Shown: one piece after another, positions 50,101-58,420 of the stretch
How the letters are laid out: every line of letters begins with the position of its first letter
How positions within the stretch are numbered: position 1 is the first letter of the stretch
Source: Odontocerum albicorne
Lineage: Eukaryota > Arthropoda > Insecta > Trichoptera > Odontoceridae
Assembly (NCBI GenBank): GCA_949825065.1
Contig: OX463847.1
Location: forward strand, 34,171,789 to 34,235,788
Reading direction: 5' to 3'
Length of the DNA: 64,000 nucleotides
Position numbers and translations under genes: made by a program
The notes under the pieces: generated by a model
What the model saw: only the letters and a program-made list of their open reading frames with translations
What the model was told of the DNA's origin: nothing
Database searches by the model: none

Positions 50101-52880
50101 TATATTTTTTATTTGCTCTATAGTACTCTGAGCTAATGAGGACCCCAGACTGCTGATGCATATACTAATTTAGTTCTAATTAAATAGTTGTACATATTTC
50201 ACAGGATATTGATACTGTAAAACTCTCTAGATATTCTTATTATAAAACAGAGTAGTTTCTAAAAATCTGATACCAACAGCGAGATATGGTTAACGAATGT
50301 GAGTCCAACATCAAAGGTTACGTCCAAGTTTTTTAATTCAAAAACTCTGTTTAATGCTACTCCCTGTATTGTATATTGATAGAAGGTTGGTAAAAATTAC
50401 CAACTGTAAGCTACACCAACACTATAATTTATATTGAATAGGATATGATTTTGTAATAGGAGAGGAATAAAAAAGACAAGGTATTGAATGAATAGCTATA
50501 AGTAATATTTATATATTTTTTGATGTGTCTTGAAGTTATGGCACATGAATGAAAATATATTATTTTTTGCTTGATACGTGACCCTCTGAATTATTTGTAG
50601 TAACCTTTTTTTCTTAGTATTGTTAATATTATTTCATAAACAATTTCTTGTTTTTTTTTGTACTTGGACATTTAAATTAAGTATATGTAAATTTGTTGCC
50701 TGAGATTTGGATAAATTAAGTGGCAGGAAAAATGACAATCTATGTTTGAATTTTTTTAAAAGTTAATGTCGTTGTACCGATACTGAAAAAAAAATACTTA
50801 CAAAAGATTGTGGAAAAAAATTGTGGATCAGAAACATGAGAGAAATATTTGAATTTGAGTCAGGAATAATGATCAATAATATAATTAAATGCAAATATAT
50901 AATAATTTTGTAATAAGTATCTGTATTTATATTAAGGTAAAAGAAAAATTAAAAATAAATATTTTCTAATTTTGTCAATGAAAATTACAGAATAAATACT
51001 AGGATTCATTTACCATTTTTCTTCTTAAATACGCTGCTAACACACCCATTTTTACTTATAAAATATTTTCAAATGCATTTTACATAGATTCATCTCGATT
51101 ATCGTAAAATGAGCTAAAATATTATCGTACTTATTACTTTTAATACGTCAACAAATCAATTTTAAATTTTGACAACTGACAGTTGCTCTAGGGTTGGGAA
51201 TTTTGAAATTAATATATTTTATAATTTACGACACAATTTTAAGTTATTTTCAAAACAAAACATCTTAATTTTATAAAATTGAAAACTGAAATAGATGTTT
51301 ATTAAAACGTAACATCATTTTAGATTTGTTAGATAGCTTTAATTAATAAATACATATAATTAAGGAAACTTTTTCATCTTATACGCACTGTGCATTTATT
51401 CATATAATTTTTATTTATTGAGTTATTATACATAAACTTATGAGAAAATAAATTCATTAAAATTATAAATAAACGTAATGCTTTTACCGCGTAGAAAAAA
51501 AAATGTTTGAATATTTTTTTGCTTCTACTCAGTAGAAACTTCTTTCAATATATTATGTAACATATGATGTTAGTGAAACAGTTTTTTTTGCGATGACACG
51601 AGTCGTAAATATTAAATAGTGACTCATACTGTCACTCTTCTTAGTTAAACTGTTTTTTAAACTATAGATGAACTATCTTACATTTTTTTTAATCGAAGGT
51701 TTTATACGATGCTATAACATCAAATTTACACCTAATTCAAAGCTAATTTGTTGAATTCAAAATGACGGTCGAATATGTGTGACTTGTGATATAAAAAAAT
51801 TATATTGAATTATGAAAAATACACATTGTGATTAAATTTGATACAATTTCTCAACAAATTTTAAAGTTCATTTATGAATTTTAATCAATATATTCACCTG
51901 ATAATTAGCCCAGAATGTTGTGGCTCAATCTCTCTCGGCCATAGAAGAGCAGCAGTTAATTTTCCTTCTCTTAGCAATTTTCTATAGGATCGAGGTAGCC
52001 TCCTCCATACTCCACAGACTCGACCGGCCATCCTGCCCCCTGCAGCCAACGGCACTTCTTGGAGAGCGTTTCCTAAAGGATCGATTATCTGCAAAGAGCG
52101 GGCTCGGAGGTCGTTAGAGGAACCACCCTCTTCCACGGCGAAGTGCAGAGACCAACGGCGAAGGACAAAGCGAATGGCTGCTGGAGGATGGTGGGGACTG
52201 GTCAAAATTGCAGCAAAGTCTAAAAATATTATTTCATTATTATCATAAAATATTTTGATTTCACCATTCATTTCTATGACATTGGAAAGCTTGAAAATAT
52301 ATTATTTAACTTAAGGAGCTTTGTTTATCTTTAATTTATATTTGCAATTTTCTATAAAAAAACATAAAACTTGATTCTCTTAAATTTGGTAAATTTCACA
52401 AATACCAAAATTTCATATTAAGATCATAAATTTAAATATTATTATATTTATAGTTAAATCATTAACATTGTGTAGGTTTAAAAACTTTATAGTTTGTTTC
52501 ATCAAACCCTGTTTATTCCACTTTATGTAACGGTATAACTTTACCGGTTTCAAGGTTTTCACCTCATCATAAGGGGAGCACAATTATGCTACCTGATGAT
52601 GAGGTGAAAACCTTGAAACTGGTAGCGTTATACCATTACATAAAGTGGAATAAACAGGGTTTGATAAAACAAATTACAATATCATAAATGTATATCTGAC
52701 AGGTTGTCGTCTTTTACCAAATTGTTCAGGTTGTCATTTTACCAAATGAAGGCTTGTCATAAATATAATGCCGACACTGTATTAGAGGGAATAAATTATG
52801 GAGAAAATCACACTCACGTCTGGCATCTTTGTCTTCTTCATCTGGCAGTGGTGTACTTTCCGGGTAAGTTTTGTCTGGAC
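34916..52880 (-). CDS. sog: short gastrulation / chordin, 12 exons, 5' end missing
   Basis: Secreted BMP antagonist (Sog/chordin family) that binds Dpp/BMP ligands outside the cell, shuttles them in the early embryo and is cut by Tolloid proteases (family knowledge). Twelve minus-strand exons join in one frame: 52818-52880, 51898-52219, 49404-49617, 46368-46688, 45211-45564, 42583-42831, 41318-41473, 40896-41013, 39324-39574, 37569-37622, 35881-36078 and 34916-35113. They give 831 residues and a TGA stop. Seen in order: acidic linker, CHRD repeats (about residues 21-507), VWC2 (about 540-598), VWC3 (about 614-682), VWC4 (about 734-817), basic tail. Each VWC keeps ten cysteines in the usual spacing with CC..C at the end. 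Fly Sog is a little over 1000 residues, so roughly 200 N-terminal residues (anchor, VWC1) are absent; exon 1 found here starts in phase, needing an upstream exon beyond the window. No frameshift or stop is seen. Introns are full of transposon debris. Identification is very sure. Confidence 0.95.
35352..35420. repeat. inverted repeat in last sog intron
   Basis: Inner arms CTGGTTTTAATTTCAC (35365-35380) and its exact complement, loop of 8, and outer arms TCATTATTGA/TCAATAATGA with a small offset. Confidence 0.9.
35881..36078 (-). CDS. sog: sog exon: start of VWC4
   Basis: 198-bp exon of 66 codons, acceptor GGTTACAG, donor GTATGA, phase 0. It encodes LGVPEGVDCGERLDYV, a linker, then AGGGCHYPVNGPLENGHVWH and HGEQKCVVCSCN, the first four cysteines of VWC4. 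Confidence 0.92.
36125..36345 (+). pseudogene. LINE 3' tail, family L1t (sog intron)
   Basis: Landmarks LKADVLNKIKKSTLKWFGYM, NEEREVQM-like and VSGRHGKGRPRKV. Breaks off before the terminal YPxR motif and runs into the mariner fragment at 36420. Confidence 0.75.
36420..36720 (+). pseudogene. decayed mariner-like transposase fragment (copy A)
   Basis: Frame fragments read YFFENDQCAAVNAKVIDTGQ and DTMQLLKEYFPDQIIS, similar to the stretch preceding and following the catalytic HDG/QDGA region in a common insect mariner-like family. The catalytic block itself is missing. A near-identical copy lies at 40419-40699. Lies in the sog intron before the VWC4 exon, directly after a LINE tail. Confidence 0.65.
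37365..37455. repeat. 44-bp tandem duplication
   Basis: GATCAACACAATTTTTACAG and TTACACAGACTTGTGAACAA occur twice in a row, in the sog intron before VWC4. Confidence 0.95.
37569..37622 (-). CDS. sog: sog exon: short proline-rich spacer before VWC4
   Basis: 54-bp micro-exon of 18 codons, PPPDQSPQPPLIDANNCS, with a pyrimidine-rich acceptor (CACCTTCATCAG) and a strong GTGAGT donor. Phase 0 on both sides fits its neighbours. The donor is convincing; an alternative upstream acceptor that would add His-rich residues cannot be excluded. Confidence 0.7.
37970..38056. repeat. TATGTA/TGTATA microsatellite
   Basis: Degenerate (TATG/TATA)n run directly before the left end of mariner copy 2. Confidence 0.9.
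38063..39306 (-). mobile_element. mariner transposon, copy 2, one end lost
   Basis: Same family as the element at 25347 and about 90% alike by eye. One terminal repeat (CAGGTCTGTAAATATGAAAC at 38063) is present next to a TATGTA microsatellite. The other end breaks off after GCCATCTATGAG near 39300, so the terminal repeat that should follow is missing. It lies in a sog intron, in sog orientation, and its broken end is about 17 bp from the splice donor of the VWC3 exon. Confidence 0.9.
38137..39159 (-). pseudogene. mariner transposase, disabled (copy 2)
   Basis: Begins MSIFVPENYDLRTALIFCYH. Motifs VTGDEKWMYFENPK and LLHDNAPSH hold the first two catalytic Asp residues. At the third motif the sequence reads YSPHLA followed by a 2-bp deletion relative to copy 1, so PSDY with the third Asp continues in another frame (seen as WPSDYYLF near 38340). 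The original frame is regained as LDDWFASKEQQFFW and ends CVTSDGQYFE then stop at 38137. No nonsense codon in the first three-quarters. About 58 bp upstream of the start are present that copy 1 lacks. Confidence 0.92.
39324..39574 (-). CDS. sog: sog exon: complete VWC3
   Basis: 251-bp exon, acceptor AATTTCAG, donor GTAATT. It encodes one whole VWC module: GCLMAGQFHSVGQTWYPYLP, PEGFDTCTTCMCDP, and KDCCLVCPE at the end, ten cysteines in all. WxPxxPPxGFDxCTxCxCDP matches Sog/chordin VWC3 closely. A truncated mariner in the same orientation ends about 17 bp downstream of the donor. Confidence 0.96.
40271..40849. repeat. 148-bp direct repeats flanking a mariner fragment
   Basis: The segment CTTCATGGATTGATTTCTCT through AACAATTTGAAACATA occurs at about 40271-40418 and again at about 40697-40848 with few differences. 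Between them lies the mariner fragment. This arrangement suggests a tandem duplication or a composite repeat unit inside the sog intron between the VWC2 and VWC3 exons. Confidence 0.85.
40419..40699 (+). pseudogene. decayed mariner-like transposase fragment (copy B)
   Basis: Near-identical (roughly 95% by eye) to 36420-36720. It is framed by two direct repeats of about 148 bp (see 40271-40849). Both copies share the same internal loss, so one is a recent duplicate of the other or both were amplified as a non-autonomous unit. Confidence 0.65.
40896..41013 (-). CDS. sog: sog exon: end of VWC2
   Basis: 118-bp exon, too short for most ORF finders, acceptor GTGTTTCAG, donor GTAAGC. It encodes PCTMCSCAQGKVSCDAVRCP and ends GECCPICS, supplying nine of the ten VWC2 cysteines. 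It ends with one base (A) that joins the next exon as Asn. Confidence 0.93.
41080..41222. repeat. 48-bp tandem repeat, 3 copies
   Basis: Units begin GATCATATACTCGTATCATT at 41080, 41128 and 41176, in the short sog intron between the two VWC2 exons. Confidence 0.97.
41318..41473 (-). CDS. sog: sog exon: start of VWC2
   Basis: 156-bp exon of 52 codons, acceptor ATTTGCAG, donor GTAAAT, phase 0. It carries the spacer IPIFESCFQYNEVPAVPNYP and the beginning of VWC2, SNCFHSERFYQEGNQWTS, with the typical (F/Y)xEGxxW motif. Confidence 0.93.
41600..42110 (+). pseudogene. mariner transposase fragment of another subfamily
   Basis: In a sog intron. N-terminal remnant KVHEVAEATGVSTGTAINIL-like sequence (about 41610-41690) is followed after a deletion by HHDNAPAHSSGVFTAKLHEL, LLPHPPNSPDLAPCDLFLFP and NMKKWLAGKKF. 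This is the second and third Asp region of a mariner D,D34D transposase, clearly different from the 25347/38063 family. The middle of the gene, including the first Asp, is gone and frames are broken. No terminal repeats recognised. Confidence 0.85.
42583..42831 (-). CDS. sog: sog exon: last CHRD repeat
   Basis: 249-bp exon of 83 codons, acceptor AATTTCAG, donor GTATGA, phase 0. It encodes VSLAGSAAAGLSLTNLDLWL through ILALSLTDLQHLGYGACEVL to VLRATLRQ, the end of the CHRD block before the VWC cluster. Confidence 0.92.
43666..44215 (+). pseudogene. LINE 3' end, family L2, copy 2 (sog intron)
   Basis: Over 90% like 11366-11870 by eye: MHGVESWTLKVSSMNRLEAF, EMWMHRRMLRIPWTDMVSNT, then a stop after LLHLII in place of Gln. 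It extends slightly further upstream (CRIESSRATFNKMRSVFCDD) and carries a short insertion near 44155. 3' end is a run of AAGAAG. Confidence 0.88.
44330..44800 (+). pseudogene. LINE C-terminal remnant
   Basis: Plus-strand broken frames such as SLHNSPVHSRLECGSIIWNP and HNSLIVERIQDFCNTF match the (L)VRSxLEYxSxIWNPxxxxxxxxxExVQ region after the reverse transcriptase domain of LINEs. Several stops follow. Sits directly downstream of L2 copy 2 in the sog intron, but belongs to a different LINE type. Confidence 0.7.
45211..45564 (-). CDS. sog: sog exon: CHRD region
   Basis: 354-bp exon of 118 codons, acceptor TTCTAG, donor GTTGGT, phase 0 at both ends. It encodes DELNMLESPMITLVDEANKR, then DGLANGSLDRVSPRLLESL and GDLVVNVATHSDGSIVRGRL, a CHRD-type GxIRG(R/Q) turn, and ends with a new repeat strand IGLAWISVDYECNLQWE. 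Confidence 0.93.
45685..45755 (-). repeat. repeat R, copy 2 (sog intron)
   Basis: Same unit as 18770-18850: minus strand CAAGCGCTGAAGATGAAAAG, TGCAATG, TTTTCGAAACATCGGCATCA. The stem is 5 bp with one mismatch at the loop side. Confidence 0.8.
45962..46060 (+). mobile_element. tRNA-derived SINE fragment (sog intron)
   Basis: Head GACCAATGTGGTCTAGTTGG with A box and B-box-like CAGGTTTGATTTCC; the body is short and ends in ATAACATAATAAAATG. Confidence 0.75.
46368..46688 (-). CDS. sog: sog exon: CHRD region
   Basis: 321-bp exon of 107 codons, acceptor CTTTCAG, donor GTTTGT, phase 0 at both ends. It includes NDLRFLARGRLFLSLRAVHS, CDLFYTPLA, and ends GELLYTVQ, the start of the next CHRD unit (GVAWCHMNRDGELLYTV). 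The exon boundary therefore cuts a CHRD repeat, as in other chordins. The donor GTTTGT is weaker than its neighbours. Confidence 0.92.
46823..47404. mobile_element. MITE family M1, copy 2 (sog intron)
   Basis: Second copy of the 20401-20948 unit, with the same ends (TATACTTGGGAAAATGTAGG and its partner) and the shared core GTCTCAAAGGGATGGGG. It carries about 25-30 extra bases near 47010-47035 absent from copy 1. Lies just upstream of the 46368-46688 sog exon. Confidence 0.88.
47578..47770 (+). repeat. dispersed repeat R1 (sog intron)
   Basis: AATAATAATAATAAAAGGAC, GAGAACAAACTCTCCTCAAG and AGTTGAGTGTAGGAATAGGG; 3' part lost. Confidence 0.75.
47868..48029. repeat. fold-back repeat, family P (sog intron), copy 1
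   Basis: Two arms of about 64 bp (47868-47933 and 47966-48029) are almost perfect inverse copies, each with TATCAAACACTGTTT and GTAACGGTATAACC. The spacer holds CCCTGATGATGAGGTGAAAG. Preceded by GCATTAACATTATGGAGGTT, also present beside the other copies. Confidence 0.92.
48665..48870 (-). pseudogene. LINE 3' tail, family L1t, minus strand (sog intron)
   Basis: Minus-strand frame KNVRKLKTDVLSKIMESTLR, WFGHVEQINEERLIKHIYCK, CEWKACERKIKESIV. Same family as the plus-strand tails, inserted in the same orientation as sog. Confidence 0.8.
49404..49617 (-). CDS. sog: sog exon: second CHRD domain, first part
   Basis: 214-bp exon, acceptor TTCTAG, donor GTAAGT. It completes a Ser codon and continues HAALSTEMFSVLLEAD through LHISVFFKGLPPSDIVEVLI to a phase-0 end. 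The FSVLLEAD and LHISVFFKGL strands fit a CHRD repeat. Confidence 0.92.
49745..50400 (-). pseudogene. LINE reverse transcriptase C-terminal remnant (sog intron)
   Basis: Minus-strand pieces read ELKNLDVTFDVGLTFVNHIS, IRTKLVYASAVWG and IEQIKNISSDIY with stops between them. The order LG(V)xFD..LTF..HI, then LxYAS(x)VW, matches the region following the YADD motif in Jockey-like LINEs. Old and inactive. Confidence 0.7.
51898..52219 (-). CDS. sog: sog exon: first CHRD domain
   Basis: 322-bp exon, acceptor TTTTTAG, donor GTGAAT. It encodes a whole CHRD-type unit starting HFAAILTSP, with RFVLRRWSLHFAVEEG and RVCGVWRRLPRSYRKLL. The FAAILTS start and the paired beta-strand pattern are characteristic of chordin CHRD repeats. 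It is clearly richer in GC than the introns. The exon ends after two bases of a codon. Confidence 0.93.
52494..52675. repeat. fold-back repeat, family P (sog intron), copy 2
   Basis: Arms 52494-52570 and 52596-52675 are inverse copies with only a few mismatches; spacer of 25 bp. Each arm holds the CATCAAACCCTGTTTATTCC outer part and the inner GGTGAAAACCTTGAAAC. It lies only about 140 bp from the 52818-52880 sog exon, so the pre-mRNA could fold a long stem there. Confidence 0.93.
52818..52880 (-). CDS. sog: sog exon: linker between VWC1 and first CHRD
   Basis: 63-bp exon flanked by acceptor TTTTTTTAG and donor GTGAGT. It begins with the last two bases of a codon (xGT, probably Cys or Gly) and encodes PDKTYPESTPLPDEEDKDAR, an acidic proline-rich linker like that following VWC1 in Sog. 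It ends with one base of a codon completed by the next exon to His. A second frame is also open, but only this one keeps phase with the next exon. The preceding VWC1 exon was not found in the window. Confidence 0.82.
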
Positions 52881-55800
52881 CTAAAAAAAGAAATTAAACG
52901 ATTTTAACTTACCAAGAATTATTTAGTTAAAACTTGGTATTTCACACGCTTTAAACATATTAATAAACTGAAAAAAATAACTTCTTTTTTCGTTATTGGT
53001 ACTGAAAACTAACTTCACGTTGATAGCAAATCCCTTGTCTTATCTTATTACAAAATATATTCCAGGCAATAAAGTAAAGTAAGAGAATATTGTCACGTGT
53101 TTTTTTTTTGGACAAAAGTTTATTAAAAAATAAACATATGTAATCGTATTCATTTTTTAAATTTGAAATCATTTTAAAAAATGTGATATGCAACTAAATG
53201 GTTAAATATCCACATTAGTCCTAATAGTAGCTCACGTGGCAAAAATTTCGAGCCAGATGGGATATAAAGAGATGCTGTAAGAGTACGGAAGTCATTATAA
53301 TTCCAGACGATAGCAGAAATTCTATCTTTAAATATTTCCGCTGATTATTTACATACTTGCCAAATTCATGTTGGTACCTGGACGCTCAAAATATATATGT
53401 AATTCGTTTGAATTTTTGTTGCTATTTAGTTAATAATAAACAACGTAATATTTTGAAATATTAAAACATCTTGGGGATCTATTTTTTTAACAATTAGAAA
53501 CAAAATTTATTTATTTAATATCGGTTCTCGAAAAAGTTACTTAGTAGTTTCTGAATTCTATATAGCATACTAATCACTGCATTTATTCCACCTGAATACA
53601 ATTTGAGTACATTTTACATGTTTAGGAACTAGCTTAGATTTATTTATTTTTACATACTTTTTCCAGTTACTAATTAATACATTGAAGTTTAACCTACTAA
53701 TGATTTTATAAGTTTGGAATGACACATAAAATGAACTACATAAATTAAAGGAAAAATCATACATAGGGGAAGGTTAATATACGAGTATTAACCTGAACAA
53801 AGTGGAGGAAGTATAAGAAGATAATTCACTTATAAATCAATTTAACTTTCATCGCAACAAAAATTATTGATCTGCACAATCATTTAATTTTAGATATTAA
53901 TGCAATTTAAATCAATCGATTTTAATTAAAAATAGATATAGATTGGTCATAGATCAATAACTCAAAGAAAACTAAAAGCATTATTTTGGAAATGTAACTA
54001 AAAGCTTTATGTTAAAAATAAATATTAAAAAGTATATATAATTTGGCAAGATTCACGCTTATATATTCATCAAGAATTATATGACTTTCTTTTTGATCTT
54101 CATAAGCTGCAGTGTTCAGTATTATAGATAAGTATATGTTATGAATAGTCCCAGACGGAATTTGTCATCGAGTGCGTACCTATTTATATGAGAAGAGAGA
54201 ACTTCTTCTATTCCAGACGTCGGTGACTAATTATTGTCAGACGCTAAATAATTTCGCAAAACTCAAAACAACTTAAGCATTTTCCAACCAAACATATTCG
54301 AATATTTTAAGTACAAAAGTTTTATATGAGAAATATTCGGTCCTAGACTAGTAATTAGAAAAATAGACCGTTCATTTAAGACTTCTTACATGTAATAAAT
54401 TGTAACGACCAAACAATTGTAAGTGTGTTTAGACATTTAAAAAGGTATTTAGACGGGGTGAAGGAATACATTTTAACAATGTAAGTGCGAGGAAATATTG
54501 CTTACAAAACCTGTGTTATAAATCTAATGGGATAGAATTATTAAAAAGGCTTCCATAGGCAACAGATTTTGAGATATAATATTTGAACAAAAAAATTCAA
54601 TATATTAATTTTTTTAAATATAAAAAATAACATAATACTCGATCGAGGAAGAGGGAGGGGAAACTCACAAAATTGACTCAAACAAATTAAATTGTGTTTG
54701 GATAAAAAAGGAATCGCAATAAAAAATTATCACATTATTGATATTTTTAGGAAAATACTATTATACTCGTATATTAAAAATCGAATTCAGAAAAAAAAAC
54801 ATCCCTTTCCCATCCCTAGTCTATGGTATAAACTCCGTGTTAAACAAAATTGCGATTGCTTATCCAGTACATATTTGCTAAATTTCAGACACTTGATTTC
54901 ATATTATAATTATACAAGAAGGATTATCTATGTGTCACTTGACACTGGCGTATACTTCTTCATGTATAGGAGTTCACGGCCATTATTCAAGAAGAAGAAA
55001 AGTGTCTATGTTTAAAAAAAATATTGTTTAAATTCAGAACAGTTAGGAGTTCACGGCCATTATTCAAAGAGAAAGAGAGATAGAGAGTTTGAAGACCATT
55101 AAAATTGTTTAAAGATACAAAATGCATATTTTATCTAAGTTGCAGTAGATTATGATAATATTAATTAAAAATGGAGAAGAAAGAAAAAACAGCTATTTAT
55201 TTAATCATATTTGCAAAATGCATCATATTTTGAAAGATATACTGTTATGTATCCTGAAGTTTGTTCCTTTTGGAAGATGTAGAGTTGCATTATTATTGTT
55301 TTATAATTATTTCAGTGATATGAAAAGGGCATTTAGTATCATCTATCGTGTAATTTATTTTATTTACTTGTATCTGGCCCCTTAAAAGCGATAGCCACCT
55401 GACAACAAGCCTGCCAAATTGTTTTCCAATGAAGTATTAGAATAAATGGGGGTGTTTACCTGATATGATAATAAGTTGAAATGCAGCTGACTTTTTTTTA
55501 TAATTCTTATTATAATTACAAGCAAGAATTTGAAATAGCTACAGAAGCGTCATACTCTTTAGTTTGAAGAATTACCTAATCCAGATAGTATTTGATCAAT
55601 TGTTTTTTTAATCCATGATTTAATTTAAGACAAATAATTAATATTCACCTACTTTTGGAATATTTAAAAAAAAACTCTCATAATAGCTATACCGCCCATG
55701 TTTTATTTTTCCAAATGGTGGTAAACATTATTGTATGTTAGTATTGAATATTATGTTATGTTATGAATCTTACAACATTGTGCCTTTTTTCAACTAAATG

Positions 55801-56690
55801 TTAAACTGTTCTTGTTTTATAACGATAGATAAATCTAAAGATTTTCGTATTTAAATTTAAAAAAAAAAACAAAATCATAAACTTGTGAAGAAGATTTTAT
55901 ATATTCTAAATAATCAGTAAACTTGATATATAAGGTTTTACTAAAATTAAATCTTTTATTTTTCTTCGATTTGGAATTTACCTTAAAATTTGGGTTAATT
56001 TTCTCAGACAACTAAAATGATTTAAATTAATTTTTTTATTTAAAATCTGGCAATCTCTCTTCTAAATGGGCAACATTTTTTAAATTCTCTTTATCCATGA
56101 ACAACACATTTTCGAGTTACGCCTGAAATAACTATTACCCGCAAATTATATTACAAACCAGATGTGCGTCTTGCGTAAGTGCGGAGGGCGTATCTTTGGA
56201 CCCAGGCCAAAATATTAAATCGGGCAAATTATTTCATATTTACATTTACGTTAATCATTGAAAATGCTTTGATTTCTTTTGCTGCTAAGTTCACATGAAG
56301 ATAATGTTTGAATAAAAGTATGGTTCATAATTTAAATGAGCTATTAGATAAATAGTCTTCTTTATTCAGATGTTATCAACCCTGAAAGTCAACTTTGTTT
56401 TTTTAAAAGCTCTTTCGAATAAAAAGCTAAAATTCAAATGCGTAAAAATATTTCAAAACATTTTTTTTGTAAAGTTGTAGTCAGTTGTGATCTTGCCTTA
56501 GTTGACAAAACATCTGTCTTTCAATCCGGGGCTGTACTTCAATTCCCCTTGGTTACCCAGATTTTTGTAAAAAGAGTTCCGGTCTGTATTTCTCTTATGG
56601 ATTGTTTAACACCTTTTTATTTGATTATTAATATGCAGTTGGTTGATAATTGTATTTTATTTAGGGGGTTTAATGGTTAAATATAGTAAA
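52881..56690. other. probable sog intron, nothing recognised
   Basis: AT-rich. Contains a short duplication of AGGAGTTCACGGCCATTATT (54966 and 55046). No minus-strand cysteine-rich exon for VWC1 was found. Confidence 0.5.
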
Positions 56691-56699
56691 TATGCACAC

Positions 56700-57165
56700 T
56701 TATTTAAAATGGAATGTGGAAGAAGACAGATGAGCCGAATAAATGTTGTCGAGATTCGTGCATTGAAAAAATACATGGAGTCACAATGCATGACAGAATA
56801 CGGAATTAAATGATACGGGATGAATGTGAACTTAATGCTGATGTGTTAAGTAAGATAAATAAGAATACGTTGAGATGGTTTGAACATGTAGAGCGAGTGA
56901 ATGAATAAAGACTAACAAAACAGATATACAGTGCATATGTCAAATGAAGGCGTATGTGAGAGGAATACCAAAGGAAAGTATGGTTGGATCGAGTAAATGA
57001 TGTCCTGAAAGAATGAAATATAGAAAGTCAGAGAAATCGTAGATGTTTTATGAGAAGATATATAGATGTGAAAGAGGCTAAGGATATGTGTCGACTTAGG
57101 AAAGTATGTAATTATGTCCTCTCTGCCTACCCCGGTAGGGAAATGGCGGAATGGCATGTATGTAT
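56700..57165 (+). pseudogene. LINE 3' tail, family L1t, most complete
   Basis: About 465 bp with landmarks in order: MEEDR-like start, RALKKYMESQCMTEYGIK, DECELNADVLSKINKNTLRW, FEHVERVNE, then KIESQRNRRCFMRRYIDVKE-like sequence, LLSAYPGREMAEWHV and a TATGTATT end. Stops are scattered through it. Confidence 0.8.
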
Positions 57166-57187
57166 TTCACTTGTCTCGTGTGCATTA

Positions 57188-57259
57188 TCACTCCTATATA
57201 CTAACTAGATAATCTAATATAGACGACTATTCGATTATCTAGTTAGTATATAGGAGTGA
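57188..57259. repeat. perfect 27-bp inverted repeat, 18-nt loop
   Basis: Arm 57188-57214 (starting TCACTCCTATATACTAACTA) is an exact inverse copy of 57233-57259. Lies just after an L1t LINE tail. Confidence 0.97.
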
Positions 57260-57769
57260 CGAATTTTGCAAAAATATATATAGACGAATTTTGTAAAAAA
57301 AACAGCCGTTAAATAACAATTATATTCTTAAATTATCTTCATTGAATTGTATTTAACTTCCTCTCTATAAAGTACAACCTGGCAGGCATATTGCCATATA
57401 TGATCATTTCTGCCTACCAACCAAAAACATGTTAAAAAGGCATCAAAAGTGACAGACAAATGTTCTACCTACGACAAAATTTATCTATATTCAATTAATA
57501 TTTATTTTTATTAGAAAAGGAAAGGAAGTTAAGAATATAAACGTGTAAAAGTTCAATTTACAAACATGACTGACATAAAAAAAATTATAAACGGGTATAT
57601 CTATTCCAAGAAAAATAAAATGGCAACACAAAACGTTCCCTTTTGTGTGTGTGTGTGTCTGTATTAAAATATAACCGAATCAAATCACAATTTCACACTG
57701 TCTGGATGTATGTTTTCTTTCTTAATAATTTATTTCCGACGCTAAGGTCACGGAGAATAATCCGAAAAA

Positions 57770-57890
57770 AGAAGTAAGTGTATCCAAAAGCGACGCTGGG
57801 AGAGAACCTTCCGGCATTGGACGTCGCGACATGCGACGGTGTCGGCCGTTTCTTTTTGAATTGACGCCAAAGTCACTTCACGTGAGAAAA
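57770..57890. other. CpG-dense islet, function unknown
   Basis: About eleven CpG in 80 bp, including the palindrome GTCGCGAC, in very AT-rich DNA. It also has a donor-like GTAAGT on the plus strand (57773) and GTGAGA (57878). Not part of any repeat I recognised. Could be a promoter or first exon, or an old transposon end related in flavour to 19239-20206. Confidence 0.4.
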
Positions 57891-58104
57891 TACACGAATA
57901 AAAAGAGTTTGTTAAACTTTTATCATTTAATTTGAATAAAATATTATTAAAAATAGTAGATAATCTTGTAGTAAAAAAGTGGCGTGTTGAACAATCCTTT
58001 TGAAATTAAATTACTTTTATAAACAAAATGTTGAAGAATCCACGTTTTCGTCGGTATCTGCGTAGTTTTTTAAAATTTAATTTTGAGCATGGACTCTTTG
58101 ATAT

Positions 58105-58400
58105 GATGAATATAATGATAGAAAAAGGACAATTTATATAGCGCCATTTAGAGAGCAGACTCTCCTCTAGGGCGATCTTACTCGGAATACGAGCCCACTA
58201 TTAATGACTGATTAAAATATTACAAAATAACTATATACTCGTATAAGCTGAGTGTAAGAATAAGAAGATGGTGGTTACGGCCATTAGGTTTGGTACTTTC
58301 CCACACCTGCAAAAAAACAACGAAGAAAACTTACCAAGAGAAATCGAACTAGAAAGAAACCTTTATAGATCTTCCGATACGTTATATTAAAGTTATATAG
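58105..58400 (+). repeat. dispersed repeat R1
   Basis: GACAATTTATATAGCGCCAT, GAGCAGACTCTCCTCTAGGG, AGAAACCTTTATAGATCTTC in the same order as 24655-24965. Followed at once by a SINE. Confidence 0.8.
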
Positions 58401-58420
58401 TAGTACGTCATCTGTGGCGA

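Noticed and set aside
55152..55385. 77-codon open frame
   Set aside because: AT-rich, Ile/Tyr/Leu-biased, no supporting signals.
57780..57870. Possible missing VWC1 exon of sog (minus-strand frame with VACRDVQCRKV resembling the VQCR motif)
   Set aside because: The frame has no further conserved cysteines, hits a stop soon after, and has no donor that would give the phase needed by the exon at 52880. The likeness is short and probably chance.
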